From the NCBI GenBank assembly GCA_003141435.1, contig PLLW01000103.1:32941-74778 (forward strand): 41,838 nt of DNA, written 5' to 3'. The first letter of the stretch is position 1. Every line of letters begins with the position of its first letter. Positions 18,368 through 28,105 of this stretch are shown here, in pieces. Source of the stretch: Ignavibacteriales bacterium. GTDB taxonomy: Bacteria > Bacteroidota > Ignavibacteria > Ignavibacteriales > Ignavibacteriaceae. The notes beneath the pieces are model-generated. The model did no database searches. It saw only the letters and a program-made list of their open reading frames with translations, and had not been told where the DNA came from. The translations under genes and the position numbers were made by a program.

Positions 18368-19946
18368 CCTGCAAGGATTTTTCTTTTTCAACTTTGAAGA
18401 GCTTATAATTCATACTATCGCAAAGAGCCAGCCAGCTTGCTTCAATTATATTTTCAGATACACCAACTGTTGACCATGTTTCATTCCCGTCCCCAGATTG
18501 AACAAGCACCCGGACTTTTGCAGCGGTTCCATTTTTTTCATTTAGCACACGGACTTTATAATCAATGAGCTTAATTTCAGCAATTTCAGGATAAAACCTT
18601 AAAAGCGCTTTTCTAAGAGCATTGTCAAGAGCATTTACAGGTCCATCTCCGTTTGCGGCAGTATGTTCAATTTCACCATCTACCTCAATTTTAATAACGG
18701 CTTCAGCAGAAGTATGTTTTTTATTGTCAAAAGAAACATTGATTTTTGAATCCAGAGTATTGAAGAAGGGAGAGAACTCATTTGTTTCAGATCTTAAGAT
18801 TAATTCGAAGGAAGCCTCTGCACCATCAAACTGATAACCGTTATATTCCAGAGACTTAATATGGGAAACAAGTTTTTTACTAAGTTCGATATTTTCTTTG
18901 AGATCAATTCCAAATTCTTTTGCTTTATATCTTATATTACTTTGTCCTGCCAGATCTGAAATCAAAACCCTTTGTTTATTTCCGACTTTCCCCGGATTGA
19001 TATGTTCATACATCCTACTATCTTTGATAACCGCGCTAACATGAATGCCCCCCTTATGAGCAAAAGCGGAATTCCCCACAAATGCAGAACGTGGATTAGG
19101 AACCAAATTCAATAGCTCATTGACATAATTGGAGAGAGAAGTTAAGCCATCAAGATTGATTTCTGTTTTTGCATGCTTATTCATTTTCAATAATATGTTT
19201 GGAATAATACTTATAAGATTTGCGTTGCCACATCTTTCACCAACCCCGTTAATAGTCCCCTGAACATGGGTGGCTCCCGCTTCTAAAGCGATTAAGGAAT
19301 TTGCCACTGCAAGTTCACCGTCGTTATGAGTATGAATTCCAACCGGCTTATTTACATTTTTCATTACTTCGGAAACAGCATTATTGATCTCATAAGGAAG
19401 GGAGCCGCCATTTGTATCGCAAAGTGTAATTACATCAGCCCCAGCTGCTTCGGCAGCTTTTAACATCTTTAGAGCAAACTGCATATTATCCTTGAAACCA
19501 TCAAAGAAATGTTCTGCATCAAATACTACTTTCCTGCCGTGTTCTTTCAGATATTGAACTGATTTAAAAATCAATTCTTCATTTTCGGATTCAGTAATTC
19601 CAAGCCCTTTCTCTGCATGAAATTTCCAGGTCTTACCAAAAATAGAAACGTAAGGAGTTTCGGCAGATAGAAGTGCATTCAGGTTAGGATCAGATGAAAC
19701 TTTATCCAGGAATCTTGCAGTTGATCCGAAGGCACATATTTGTGAGTTTTTCAGATTGAAATTTTTTATCTGTTTGAAGAATTCTTCATCTTTGGGATTG
19801 CTTCCAGGCCATCCCCCCTCAATAATATCAATACCAAACTCATCCAGCTTAAGAGCAATACCGATTTTATCATTTATCGAAAGATTTACACCTTCCCCCT
19901 GGGTTCCATCGCGTAAAGTCGTATCAAAAATTTCTATTGTATTCAT
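18360..19946 (-). CDS. cimA: (R)-citramalate synthase
   Basis: 528 residues. Condenses pyruvate and acetyl-CoA to citramalate, the first step of the threonine-independent route to isoleucine. The HMGL-like TIM barrel starts IEIFDTTLRDGTQGEGVNLS, followed by IIEGGWPGSNPKD, VFDAEHFFDGFKDN, DTNGG, the metal ligands in GIHTHNDGELAVANS, and the loop GTINGVGERCGNANL. The C-terminal regulatory domain contains AANGDGPVNALDNALRKAL. GGWPGSNPKD and GTQGEGV separate it from 2-isopropylmalate synthase (compare 22106-23686) and fit the long citramalate synthase group. It lies at the end of the ilv-leu operon but is separated from leuD by a 255-base gap with palindromic repeats, so it may be partly independent. 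LeuC/LeuD and LeuB could process its product. Confidence 0.93.
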   Translation of the reverse strand: MNTIEIFDTTLRDGTQGEGVNLSINDKIGIALKLDEFGIDIIEGGWPGSNPKDEEFFKQIKNFNLKNSQICAFGSTARFLDKVSSDPNLNALLSAETPYVSIFGKTWKFHAEKGLGITESENEELIFKSVQYLKEHGRKVVFDAEHFFDGFKDNMQFALKMLKAAEAAGADVITLCDTNGGSLPYEINNAVSEVMKNVNKPVGIHTHNDGELAVANSLIALEAGATHVQGTINGVGERCGNANLISIIPNILLKMNKHAKTEINLDGLTSLSNYVNELLNLVPNPRSAFVGNSAFAHKGGIHVSAVIKDSRMYEHINPGKVGNKQRVLISDLAGQSNIRYKAKEFGIDLKENIELSKKLVSHIKSLEYNGYQFDGAEASFELILRSETNEFSPFFNTLDSKINVSFDNKKHTSAEAVIKIEVDGEIEHTAANGDGPVNALDNALRKALLRFYPEIAEIKLIDYKVRVLNEKNGTAAKVRVLVQSGDGNETWSTVGVSENIIEASWLALCDSMNYKLFKVEKEKSLQVI

Positions 19947-19993
19947 ACTGATTTCAATTATATTTTATATTCTTAGCCTAAGAAACTCTTAAC

Positions 19994-20035
19994 GTTACTT
20001 TTGCCTTGATGCAAAAGTAACCAAAAAATCAAGGC
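19994..20035. repeat. Palindromic REP-like element with two competing hairpins
   Basis: GTTACTTTTGC (19994-20004) is perfectly complementary to GCAAAAGTAAC (20011-20021). Overlapping it, GCCTTGAT (20003-20010) is complementary to ATCAAGGC (20028-20035). I recall very similar blocks scattered between genes in Bacteroidota. It may act as a terminator or RNA-stabilising element between leuD and cimA. Confidence 0.7.
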
Positions 20036-20038
20036 TTA

Positions 20039-20153
20039 AAATATTTTACTAAAATTTCAGTTCCATTCCATTGCTCGGGAAGAACTCGCTACGCTCAAAC
20101 AGCTTCCCTCACTGCCATTCCATTCCACTGAAATTTTCTAACGTAAAATATTT
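20039..20153. repeat. 115-base imperfect inverted repeat
   Basis: Nested arms: AAATATTTTAC (20039-20049) with GTAAAATATTT (20143-20153); AAAATTTCAGT (20051-20061) with ACTGAAATTTT (20127-20137); GGGAAG (20077-20082) with CTTCCC (20103-20108). Between the second and third stems both sides carry CCATTCCATT in the same direction, forming a symmetric internal loop. Confidence 0.75.
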
Positions 20154-20201
20154 GATGCCCTCCTTTAAAGTCATTTATATTACTTGCTGATATTTTACAA
20201 T

Positions 20202-20759
20202 TTATATCATTCCTGCTGAGCGGGCGTACTCAAATAATCCTCCGGCATCAACAATTTGAAAAACATCCCCCAAGGGAAATAGTTGATAGCTACTTTTATC
20301 AGAATGATTGATTATTTTATTTAATTCAAGATCAACCTCTATAAGATCACCTGTTTTAATTTTGTCATTAAGTTTTACCTGACTGACATAAGGAATCAGA
20401 AAACCCCCATCTACAGAATTGCGATAGAATATTCTTGCATAAGATTCGGCAATAACAACTTTTATTCCCGCTACCTGCAATGCAAGAGGAGCATGTTCCC
20501 TTGAAGAACCACAGCCGAAATTTGATCCACCTATTATAATAGTATATTGGGATTTATAATTATCTCCACTTATAAACGGTCGTCCTCCATCCGGTAAACC
20601 AGCACCTTCGATAGGTACACTTGATAAAGCAAAGTGCCCATATTTTTTTAATTCCTCCGGATCACTTGTTGAATAAACAAGATGTTCAGCAGGGATAATC
20701 TGATCAGTATCAACATTATCTCCCAATACATAAGCTTTGCCAGTTATTTTCTTTTCCAT
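20202..20759 (-). CDS. leuD: 3-isopropylmalate dehydratase, small subunit
   Basis: 185 residues. Works with LeuC to isomerise 2- to 3-isopropylmalate, and probably citramalate to 3-methylmalate. Seen are the start GKAYVLGDNVDTDQIIPAEHL, the swivelling-domain motif GGSNFGCGSSREHAPLAL, and ESYARIFYRNSVDGGFLIPY. Length is normal for the short LeuD type of archaea and many anaerobes. It begins 36 bases after leuC in the same operon. Confidence 0.96.
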   Translation of the reverse strand: MEKKITGKAYVLGDNVDTDQIIPAEHLVYSTSDPEELKKYGHFALSSVPIEGAGLPDGGRPFISGDNYKSQYTIIIGGSNFGCGSSREHAPLALQVAGIKVVIAESYARIFYRNSVDGGFLIPYVSQVKLNDKIKTGDLIEVDLELNKIINHSDKSSYQLFPLGDVFQIVDAGGLFEYARSAGMI

Positions 20760-20795
20760 TTTTACCTTAATACAATCTTTTGTTAATTAAACTTG

Positions 20796-22091
20796 TTATA
20801 AAAAATCTCTTGGATCAGTAATAGCCCCATTTATTGCCGATGCTGCAACAGTTAAAGGAGACGCAAGGTAGACCTGTGATGATTTACTACCCATTCTCCC
20901 CGGAAAATTTCGGTTAGTTGTAGAAATAACAACATCACCATCTATGCTTCTGCCGACAGTATCAGAGGGACCGCCAAGGCACGCTGCGCAAGATGACTTT
21001 GCAATTATGCAACCTGCTTTTTCAAATATATTTTTTAGTGAAATTCCCGAAATAGTTTCTTCCTCCAGCTGCTTTGCTACTGCTGTGCTTGCAGGGACAA
21101 TAAAGGTAGTCACCTTAACCTCTTTGCCAAACAGCAGATTTGCCGCATAATAAAAATCAGTAATCTTACCACCGGTACATGAACCGATATAGCATTTAGT
21201 AAGTTTCGTCCCCTGAACATTCCTTACAGTATCACGGTTATCAGGGCTATGCGGTTTTGCCACCAATGGTTCAAGTTTAGAAACATCATAATGATATTTT
21301 GAATGATAAACTGCATCAGCATCACTTTGATAAGTTTTATAATCATTCACGCCTATATCTCCCAGAAATTTCGAAGTGACCTCATCAACTGCAATTATAC
21401 CATTCATTCCACCTGCTTCAATAGCCATATTTGTAAGAGTCATCCTTTCATACATTGGCAAGGAAGATATTGCTTCACCATCAAATTCCATTGCCCTATA
21501 AGTTGCACCGTCAGTTCCGATATCTCCCAATATTTGGAGAATAAGATCCTTAGCAGTTAAATAAGAAGGCATTTTACCAGAGAAGGTAAATCTCATAGAT
21601 TCAGGGATTCTTTCCCAGATTTTCCCCGTGCCAAGAATGAATGCAGCATCAGTGTTACCTACACCCGTTGCAAACATTCCAAATGCACCTGATGTACAAG
21701 TATGTGAATCAGTACCGAATAATACAGTACCCGGAATATTATATCCTTCTTCTGCCAATGCTATATGACATACACCCTTATATCGATCAGTTCCTAAATC
21801 ATAATAATTAGGAAGATCATAATCGGCTGCAAATTGACGAAGGATTTCAACATTCCGATTAGCATGAATATTTTTTGTAAAGATATAATGATCAGGAAAT
21901 ATGACCAGTTTTTTCTTATCCCATATCTTCGCTTTTTTCCCAAATTCTTTTTTCCAGATAGCAAATGTAGGTGGTCCGCATACATCGTGAGTCATTAATA
22001 CATCCACATTAAGCCACACATTATCTCCCGGAACAACGCTAGGGCGTTTTGCAGATTCAGCTAATATTTTTTCAGTGATAGTCATTCCCAT
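20796..22091 (-). CDS. leuC: 3-isopropylmalate dehydratase, large subunit
   Basis: 431 residues. The aconitase-superfamily catalytic subunit holds a 4Fe-4S cluster, with ligands expected at the Cys of YIGSCTGGK and the pair in SSCAACLGGP. Other marks are LMTHDVCGPPTFAIW, the active-site segment DHYIFTKN, GTDSHTCTSGAFGMFATGVGNTD and GRMGSKSSQVYLASP. The length matches the short LeuC/HacA type that pairs with a separate short LeuD. The gene follows leuA by 14 bases. Confidence 0.96.
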   Translation of the reverse strand: MGMTITEKILAESAKRPSVVPGDNVWLNVDVLMTHDVCGPPTFAIWKKEFGKKAKIWDKKKLVIFPDHYIFTKNIHANRNVEILRQFAADYDLPNYYDLGTDRYKGVCHIALAEEGYNIPGTVLFGTDSHTCTSGAFGMFATGVGNTDAAFILGTGKIWERIPESMRFTFSGKMPSYLTAKDLILQILGDIGTDGATYRAMEFDGEAISSLPMYERMTLTNMAIEAGGMNGIIAVDEVTSKFLGDIGVNDYKTYQSDADAVYHSKYHYDVSKLEPLVAKPHSPDNRDTVRNVQGTKLTKCYIGSCTGGKITDFYYAANLLFGKEVKVTTFIVPASTAVAKQLEEETISGISLKNIFEKAGCIIAKSSCAACLGGPSDTVGRSIDGDVVISTTNRNFPGRMGSKSSQVYLASPLTVAASAINGAITDPRDFL

Positions 22092-22105
22092 TATAAACAG
22101 TTCCT

Positions 22106-23686
22106 TTATACTTGTTTTATTTCTAAGTTATTTTCAGAAAGTTCTAAATCTCTACGTGAGAAAGTCAGATAAAGATTTATTGCCTGCAGATAAGCTTTTG
22201 CACTTGCTTCAATGATATCTGTCGAAGTACCCCGGCCGGTAAATGAATTTTCTCCACTTCTGATTCTTATAATAGCTTCTCCCAATGCCTGCCTTCCAGA
22301 AGTAACTGAGCGCACATTATAAGATTCAACCGTTGGTTTAAAGCCAAGAGCCCGTTCGATAGCATTAAAGCTCGCGTCAACGGGTCCATCCCCAGTGGAA
22401 GATTCCTGTAACACTTCCTTATCAGATTTGATCTGTACTGTAGCGGTCGGAATGATGTCAGTTCCAGCATTAACATGCAGATACTGAAGTTCATAAAGCT
22501 GGTTCTCTTTATAGATTTCATCCCCCATTAAAACTCTTAAGTCTTCATCAAAGACTTCTTTCTTTTTATCTGCTAAGACAAGAAAGGCTTCATATGATTT
22601 TTGCATTTCCTGATCAGACAGGTGATATCCAAGTTCACTTAATCTTGCTTTAAGACCGTGCCTTCCCGAGTGTCTACCAAGAACTAATTTTGTTTTATTA
22701 ACGCCCACAGATTCAGGAGTCATTATTTCATAAGTTTGTTTATCCTTGAGGACACCATCCTGATGAATACCGGATTCATGCGCAAAGGCATTATCACCGA
22801 CGATTGCCTTATTCGGTTGAACAATTACTCCAGTAAACCCAGAAACCATTTTACTTGTAGTATATATTTCTTCAGAATTAATACCGGTATGATAGCCACA
22901 GATATCTTTTCTTACTTTTAATGCCATTACAATTTCTTCAAGCGAGGCATTACCTGCTCTTTCGCCGATACCATTTATAGTACATTCAATCTGACGAGCA
23001 CCATTCTGAACCCCGGCAAGAGAATTAGCAACTGCGAGTCCAAGGTCATTATGGCAGTGTACACTAATGACTGCCTTATTAATATTGCTTACCTTTTTTT
23101 TAAGTTCGGCGATCATAAAACCATACTCAGCCGGGAAGTTATATCCTGTTGTGTCAGGGATATTAACCGTAGTAGCCCCCGCATCTATTGCCGCTTCAAT
23201 TATTTCTGCAAGGTAGGTGATATCGGTTCTGCCAGCATCTTCGGCAGAAAATTCAACATCCTTTGTAAAAGTTTTGGCATAAGCAACAGAATCAAAAGAC
23301 ATTTTCAATACAGTCTTTCTTTTTTCTGCCAGAGATACACCATACCTGCTGTCTGCAAACTTTCCAAGAATATGAATATCAGAGGTACCTAAAAACGTAT
23401 GTATTCTTGGATGCTTTGAATTTTTCAACGCTTCATAAGCAGACTTGATATCAATCTCTTTTGCTCGTGCGAGTCCTGCGATAATTACATCAGATTCGTC
23501 TGCAATTCTTCTAACCGCTTCAAATTGAGCGGGAGAAGAAACAGGGAACCCGGCTTCAATAACATCTACTTTTAATTTTGCAAGCTGGCGTGCGATCTCC
23601 AGTTTTTCATAAACATTTAATGAAGCACCCGGAGATTGTTCGCCGTCCCTTAAAGTTGTATCAAAGATTAAAATATGATCACTCAT
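22106..23686 (-). CDS. leuA: 2-isopropylmalate synthase
   Basis: 526 residues. Condenses 2-ketoisovalerate with acetyl-CoA, the committed step of leucine synthesis. The TIM barrel starts ILIFDTTLRDGEQSPGASLN, followed by VIEAGFPVSSPAQFE, the metal ligands in ISVHCHNDLGLAVANS, ECTINGIGERAGNASLEE, and AHESGIHQDGVLK. The C-terminal LeuA allosteric domain (about 395-515) contains SSTGDGPVDASFNAIERAL and STDIIEASAKAYLQAIN and normally binds leucine for feedback inhibition. It sits between leuB (27-base gap) and leuC (14-base gap). Confidence 0.97.
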   Translation of the reverse strand: MSDHILIFDTTLRDGEQSPGASLNVYEKLEIARQLAKLKVDVIEAGFPVSSPAQFEAVRRIADESDVIIAGLARAKEIDIKSAYEALKNSKHPRIHTFLGTSDIHILGKFADSRYGVSLAEKRKTVLKMSFDSVAYAKTFTKDVEFSAEDAGRTDITYLAEIIEAAIDAGATTVNIPDTTGYNFPAEYGFMIAELKKKVSNINKAVISVHCHNDLGLAVANSLAGVQNGARQIECTINGIGERAGNASLEEIVMALKVRKDICGYHTGINSEEIYTTSKMVSGFTGVIVQPNKAIVGDNAFAHESGIHQDGVLKDKQTYEIMTPESVGVNKTKLVLGRHSGRHGLKARLSELGYHLSDQEMQKSYEAFLVLADKKKEVFDEDLRVLMGDEIYKENQLYELQYLHVNAGTDIIPTATVQIKSDKEVLQESSTGDGPVDASFNAIERALGFKPTVESYNVRSVTSGRQALGEAIIRIRSGENSFTGRGTSTDIIEASAKAYLQAINLYLTFSRRDLELSENNLEIKQV

Positions 23687-23713
23687 CTGATTCCTTTTTT
23701 ACCAAAATTGATA

Positions 23714-24811
23714 TTATAAAGTAAAAACCCCTAAAGCCTGTTCATTAAAAATCTCATTAAAGTTTTCAATAACGCAGGAGGTCATTTTTTCAGTCGAAAC
23801 AAGAGTTGATCCTTCAGAAAATATATCGGAAGTCCGATAGCCTAAAGCCAATGTACGTTCTATTGCTTCCTCAATAAGTTCTGCAGGTTTAGACATATTT
23901 AAAGAATAATTAAACATCATAGCAACGGAAGCTATGGCTGCCAGAGGATTTGCCTTATTTTGTCCGGCTATATCGGGTGCGCTACCGTGAACAGGTTCAT
24001 ATAATGCATATTTATCGCCTAAACTTGCTGAGGGAAGCATGCCGAGACTTCCGGTAATCATCCCGGCGATATCACTCAGAATATCGCCAAAAAGGTTCGA
24101 GGTAAGAATAATATCGAACTGTTTTGGATTACGTACAATCTGCATGGCAGTATTATCGACGTACATATCATTGAGTTCGATATCCGGGAAATCCTTATGG
24201 ATTTCATGAACGATATTTCTCCAGAATTGGGAGACTTCAAGAACATTAGCTTTATCTACTGAAGTAACTTTCTTTCTTCTCTTTCCGGCTAATTTGAAAG
24301 CCATCCTTGCAATTCTTTCCACCTCATTAACAGAATATTCCATAGTATTCCAACCACGAGTTTTATCAAACCCACGAGGCTGGCCGAAATAAATACCTCC
24401 AGTTAATTCACGCAAGACGATAAAATCTGTTCCTGTAAGAACTTCTTTTTTAAGCGATGAAGAATCAATAAGAGCATTATATATTTTAGCGGGGCGGATA
24501 TTAGCGTACAATCCGAGCTCTTTTCTAAGCTTAAGGAGAGCAGCTTCCGGTTTTAAATGATGCGGAAGTTGTTCCCATTTATATCCGCCAACCGCGCCAA
24601 GAAAGACAACATCTGAATCATAACAAGTCTGCAGAGTTTCATTAGTTAAAGGAGAATTATATTTTTCAAAGGAAGATCCTCCGATTAATTCTTCTTTAAA
24701 TTTGAATCTAATGTTGAAGTTTTCACCGACTGCTTTTATTACTTTTACAGCCGAGTCAGTTACCTCCGGTCCGATCCCATCCCCCGGAAGCAATGCTATC
24801 TTAAAGGTCAT
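23714..24811 (-). CDS. leuB: 3-isopropylmalate dehydrogenase
   Basis: 365 residues. NAD-dependent oxidative decarboxylation giving 2-ketoisocaproate. Motifs: [20 protein letters not shown] at the start, [16 protein letters not shown], the catalytic [35 protein letters not shown], the metal-binding [28 protein letters not shown] and [22 protein letters not shown]. Its start codon overlaps the stop of ilvC by four bases (ATGA), indicating translational coupling. With CimA present it may also act on 3-methylmalate for isoleucine. Confidence 0.97.
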   Translation of the reverse strand: MTFKIALLPGDGIGPEVTDSAVKVIKAVGENFNIRFKFKEELIGGSSFEKYNSPLTNETLQTCYDSDVVFLGAVGGYKWEQLPHHLKPEAALLKLRKELGLYANIRPAKIYNALIDSSSLKKEVLTGTDFIVLRELTGGIYFGQPRGFDKTRGWNTMEYSVNEVERIARMAFKLAGKRRKKVTSVDKANVLEVSQFWRNIVHEIHKDFPDIELNDMYVDNTAMQIVRNPKQFDIILTSNLFGDILSDIAGMITGSLGMLPSASLGDKYALYEPVHGSAPDIAGQNKANPLAAIASVAMMFNYSLNMSKPAELIEEAIERTLALGYRTSDIFSEGSTLVSTEKMTSCVIENFNEIFNEQALGVFTL

Positions 24812-25824
24812 ACACCGACCTCTTCCTTTTTATTCTTCTGAAAAAGCCAGCTCATCATTCCTCTAAGTTTAGCGCCAACCTCTTCAATTTTATGTTCTTT
24901 ATTATCCTTACGGAGTTTATTCATATTGGGCATACCGGCATTATACTCGGCAAGCCATTCATTGGCAAACTGACCGCTCTGCACTTCAGAAAGGATTTTT
25001 TTCATTTCCTTTTTAGTTTCGGCTGTTATAAGTCTTTTTCCCCTTGTCATCCCACCATACTCAGCAGTATCACTGACAGAATAATTCATTCTTGATAGAC
25101 CTCCTTCATAGTAAAGGTCAACAATTAATTTCATTTCATGCATACATTCGAAGTAAGCGAGTTCGGCTGGATAACCAGCTTCTACAAGAGTTTCGAATCC
25201 AGCTTTAATTAATTCAGCAGAACCGCCACATAGTACTGCCTGTTCACCAAAAAGATCGGTTTCAGTTTCATTTTTGAAATTAGTTTCAATAACACCCGCT
25301 CTGGTCCCACCGATTCCTTTTGCCCAAGCCAATGCCATCTGCAAAGTGTTTCCAGAAGGATCCTGATGAACAGCAATTAGATTGGGAACTCCAGATCCTT
25401 CAAGATATGTTCTCCGAACAAGATGTCCAGGACCTTTAGGAGCAATCATCATAACATTAATATCCGCAGGCGGTATGATTTGTTTATAATGAATATTAAA
25501 GCCATGACCGAAAGCGAGGGTATCACCACTTTTCAAAAATGGAGCAATTTCAGCATCATAAACTGCTTTTTGATTTTGGTCGGGGAGGAGGATCATAATA
25601 ATTTCAGCCCATTTAACTGCTTCGGATACGGTCATAACGGTCAAACCTGCTTTTTCGGCTTTCTGCCATGAAGCAGAGGTTTTCCTTAAACCAACGCGAA
25701 CATTCATTCCGCTTTCTTTCAGATTTAGGCTATGGGCATGTCCCTGGCTTCCAAAACCCAATACAGCTATTTTTTTTTGTTTGAGCAAATCCAGGTTTGC
25801 ATCCTGGTCGTAATATACTTTCAT
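24808..25824 (-). CDS. ilvC: Ketol-acid reductoisomerase
   Basis: 338 residues, class I. Isomerises and reduces acetolactate and acetohydroxybutyrate to the dihydroxy acids. The Rossmann motif is [19 protein letters not shown], and the following RKTSASW loop has the Arg/Ser pattern of NADPH-using enzymes. Further marks are [21 protein letters not shown], and the Mg sites in [12 protein letters not shown] and [18 protein letters not shown]. The ilvN stop overlaps its start by four bases and leuB follows with the same overlap. Confidence 0.98.
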   Translation of the reverse strand: MKVYYDQDANLDLLKQKKIAVLGFGSQGHAHSLNLKESGMNVRVGLRKTSASWQKAEKAGLTVMTVSEAVKWAEIIMILLPDQNQKAVYDAEIAPFLKSGDTLAFGHGFNIHYKQIIPPADINVMMIAPKGPGHLVRRTYLEGSGVPNLIAVHQDPSGNTLQMALAWAKGIGGTRAGVIETNFKNETETDLFGEQAVLCGGSAELIKAGFETLVEAGYPAELAYFECMHEMKLIVDLYYEGGLSRMNYSVSDTAEYGGMTRGKRLITAETKKEMKKILSEVQSGQFANEWLAEYNAGMPNMNKLRKDNKEHKIEEVGAKLRGMMSWLFQKNKKEEVGV

Positions 25825-26366
25825 TTTGTTTCCTTAATTATTTGTGATTTATTGTTTTTCTTGATCTTTTCTTTATTGTTTTTTTTAATTTGTTCACCAC
25901 GGGTAAGAGCAACAATCCCAGACCTTGCCATTTCCATTATACCAAACGGCATCAGAACATTTACAGTTGCGTCTATTTTATCAGGGGGTCCGGTTATTTC
26001 AATAGTCATTGAATTGTTGGTTATATCAACAATGGTTCCCCGGAATATATCAGTGATGTTTTTTATCTGCTCCATTGTTGCCTTCTGCATGCTTACTTTG
26101 ATCAATGCCAATTCCCGTTCCACATGGTAAGCCGAAGTAAGGTCAATTACCTTAATTGTATCAATTAGTCTATCAAGCTGTTTAACTATCTGATCTAATA
26201 TCTGGTTATCGCCTTCAGTTACAACTGTCATCCGGGAAATATCCGGGATTTCCGTTTCACCTATTGAGATGCTTGTAAGATTAAAGCCCTTTCCACTGAA
26301 CATTGTTGCGATCCTATCGAAAGCCCCGAAATGATTCTCTACTAAAACCGAGATTGTATGCTTCAT
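25821..26366 (-). CDS. ilvN: Acetolactate synthase, regulatory (small) subunit
   Basis: 181 residues. An N-terminal ACT domain ([30 protein letters not shown]...) should bind valine for feedback control, followed by the second IlvH domain ([40 protein letters not shown]). The protein ends in a lysine/asparagine-rich tail not needed by the fold. Four-base overlaps link it to ilvB before and ilvC after. Confidence 0.96.
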   Translation of the reverse strand: MKHTISVLVENHFGAFDRIATMFSGKGFNLTSISIGETEIPDISRMTVVTEGDNQILDQIVKQLDRLIDTIKVIDLTSAYHVERELALIKVSMQKATMEQIKNITDIFRGTIVDITNNSMTIEITGPPDKIDATVNVLMPFGIMEMARSGIVALTRGEQIKKNNKEKIKKNNKSQIIKETK

Positions 26367-28087
26367 AACAATGTCATCCTTTTGGAATTTATTCTTTTAA
26401 CCATCATTTCGGAAATTGATCCTCCGGAGGGAACCATTGGAAATACCAAATCATCCTTTACCACTTTGAATTCAATCAGAACCGGTCTATCATTGATGGA
26501 CAATGCTTTATCAAGAAGAGAATCAACATCCTTCGGACTATCAGTTGAGAAAGATTCAATTCCAAATGCTTCTCCAACTTTTACGAAATCAGGATTACTT
26601 GCACTAAGGTCAGTAAAGCTGTATTTCTCCCCATGGAACATTTCCTGCCATTGTCTTACCATTCCAAGGAAACTATTATTAATAATTATAAATTTGACCG
26701 GCACTTTATAGGCAGCAGCCGTTATAAGTTCCTGTATATTCATTTGAAATCCACCGTCACCACTTATTGAAATGATTGGTCTATCCTTAACAGCAAATGA
26801 GACGCCAATTGAAGCCGGAACCGAGAAACCCATAGTACCTAATCCGCCACTAGTAATATTTGAACGCGGGAAATTATATTTATAATACTGTGCAGTCCAC
26901 ATTTGATGCTGTCCGACATCGGTTACAATTACAGCATTCCCATTTGTTTTTTCAGATAACTTTTCAATAACGTATTCTGTTCTGAGCCTGCCGTCATTAT
27001 CTTCATATTGCATAGGACATTCATCTTTCCATTCATAAATCTGACTCCACCAATCTTTTATATCAGGAGGTTTTGGCATTTCTACAGCCAGCTCAGCAAG
27101 AATATGCTTTACATCCCCGACTATAGGAATATCCACAATTACATTTTTATCTATACAGGTCGGATCAATATCGGCATGTATTTTAAATGCGTTCTTGGCA
27201 AATGTTTCACAATTTCCAGTTACCCTATCATCAAAACGAGCACCCAGCGAAACCAGCACATCGCAATTATCGACAGCCTGGTTTGCCCAATATGTCCCAT
27301 GCATGCCAAGCATTCCGAGAGACAGATCATCAGTCCCGGGGAATGCGCCCAATCCCTGAAGAGTCATTACAACAGGGAGTTTATTTTCACGAGCAAATAG
27401 GGCAAGTTCCTGTGAACCACCTGACATAATTACTCCCCCGCCTACATATAACAATGGTCTTTTAGCTTTTGAAATTGCTTCAGCAGCTTTCTTAATTTGA
27501 TGCGAATGCCCTTTAATTGTTGGTTTATATCCCCGAATCTCCATATTATCAGGATAGACAAATTCACATTTGGAATTAATAACATCTTTGGGGAGATCCA
27601 CAACAACAGGACCGGGTCTACCAGATGAAGCTATATAAAATGCTTTCTTAATTGTGATTGCCAATTCTTCAACACTACGCACAAGGAAATTGTGTTTTGT
27701 AATCGGGCGAGTAATACCCATCATATCCGCTTCCTGGAAGGCATCATTTCCTATTAAATGAGAGGGTACCTGACCGGTAAAAACAACGATAGGAACAGAA
27801 TCCATATATGCATCGGCTATTCCAGTTACGGTATTTGTTGCTCCGGGACCTGATGTAACTAAAACCACTCCAGTTTTTCCAGAAGCCTTGGCATATCCCT
27901 CAGCCGCATGAACAGCACCTTGCTCATGCCTAACAAGAATATGCTGTAGAAAGTCAATATCATAAAGCTGTTCATATAATTTAAGTACGGAACCTCCGGG
28001 AAAACCGAATATATGCTCCACCTTTTCTTTTTTAAGGCATTCAAAAAATATTTCGGCACCAGTCATGACCTGACCTTTGTTTTTCAT
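26363..28087 (-). CDS. ilvB: Acetolactate synthase, catalytic (large) subunit
   Basis: 574 residues. A ThDP- and FAD-dependent enzyme joining two pyruvates, or pyruvate and 2-oxobutyrate. Motifs: GFPGGSVLKLYEQL with the catalytic glutamate in ILVRHEQGAVHAAEGYA, SGPGATNTVTGIADAY, GQVPSHLIGNDAFQEAD, and the ThDP/Mg motif GDGGFQMNIQELITAA through NNSFLGMVRQWQEMF. The start could be 28087 or the internal ATG at residue 8 (MTGAEIFFECL); both keep the whole fold. It lies 18 bases after ilvD. Confidence 0.97.
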   Translation of the reverse strand: MKNKGQVMTGAEIFFECLKKEKVEHIFGFPGGSVLKLYEQLYDIDFLQHILVRHEQGAVHAAEGYAKASGKTGVVLVTSGPGATNTVTGIADAYMDSVPIVVFTGQVPSHLIGNDAFQEADMMGITRPITKHNFLVRSVEELAITIKKAFYIASSGRPGPVVVDLPKDVINSKCEFVYPDNMEIRGYKPTIKGHSHQIKKAAEAISKAKRPLLYVGGGVIMSGGSQELALFARENKLPVVMTLQGLGAFPGTDDLSLGMLGMHGTYWANQAVDNCDVLVSLGARFDDRVTGNCETFAKNAFKIHADIDPTCIDKNVIVDIPIVGDVKHILAELAVEMPKPPDIKDWWSQIYEWKDECPMQYEDNDGRLRTEYVIEKLSEKTNGNAVIVTDVGQHQMWTAQYYKYNFPRSNITSGGLGTMGFSVPASIGVSFAVKDRPIISISGDGGFQMNIQELITAAAYKVPVKFIIINNSFLGMVRQWQEMFHGEKYSFTDLSASNPDFVKVGEAFGIESFSTDSPKDVDSLLDKALSINDRPVLIEFKVVKDDLVFPMVPSGGSISEMMVKRINSKRMTLL

Positions 28088-28105
28088 TTATCTACTCTTG
28101 AATAA

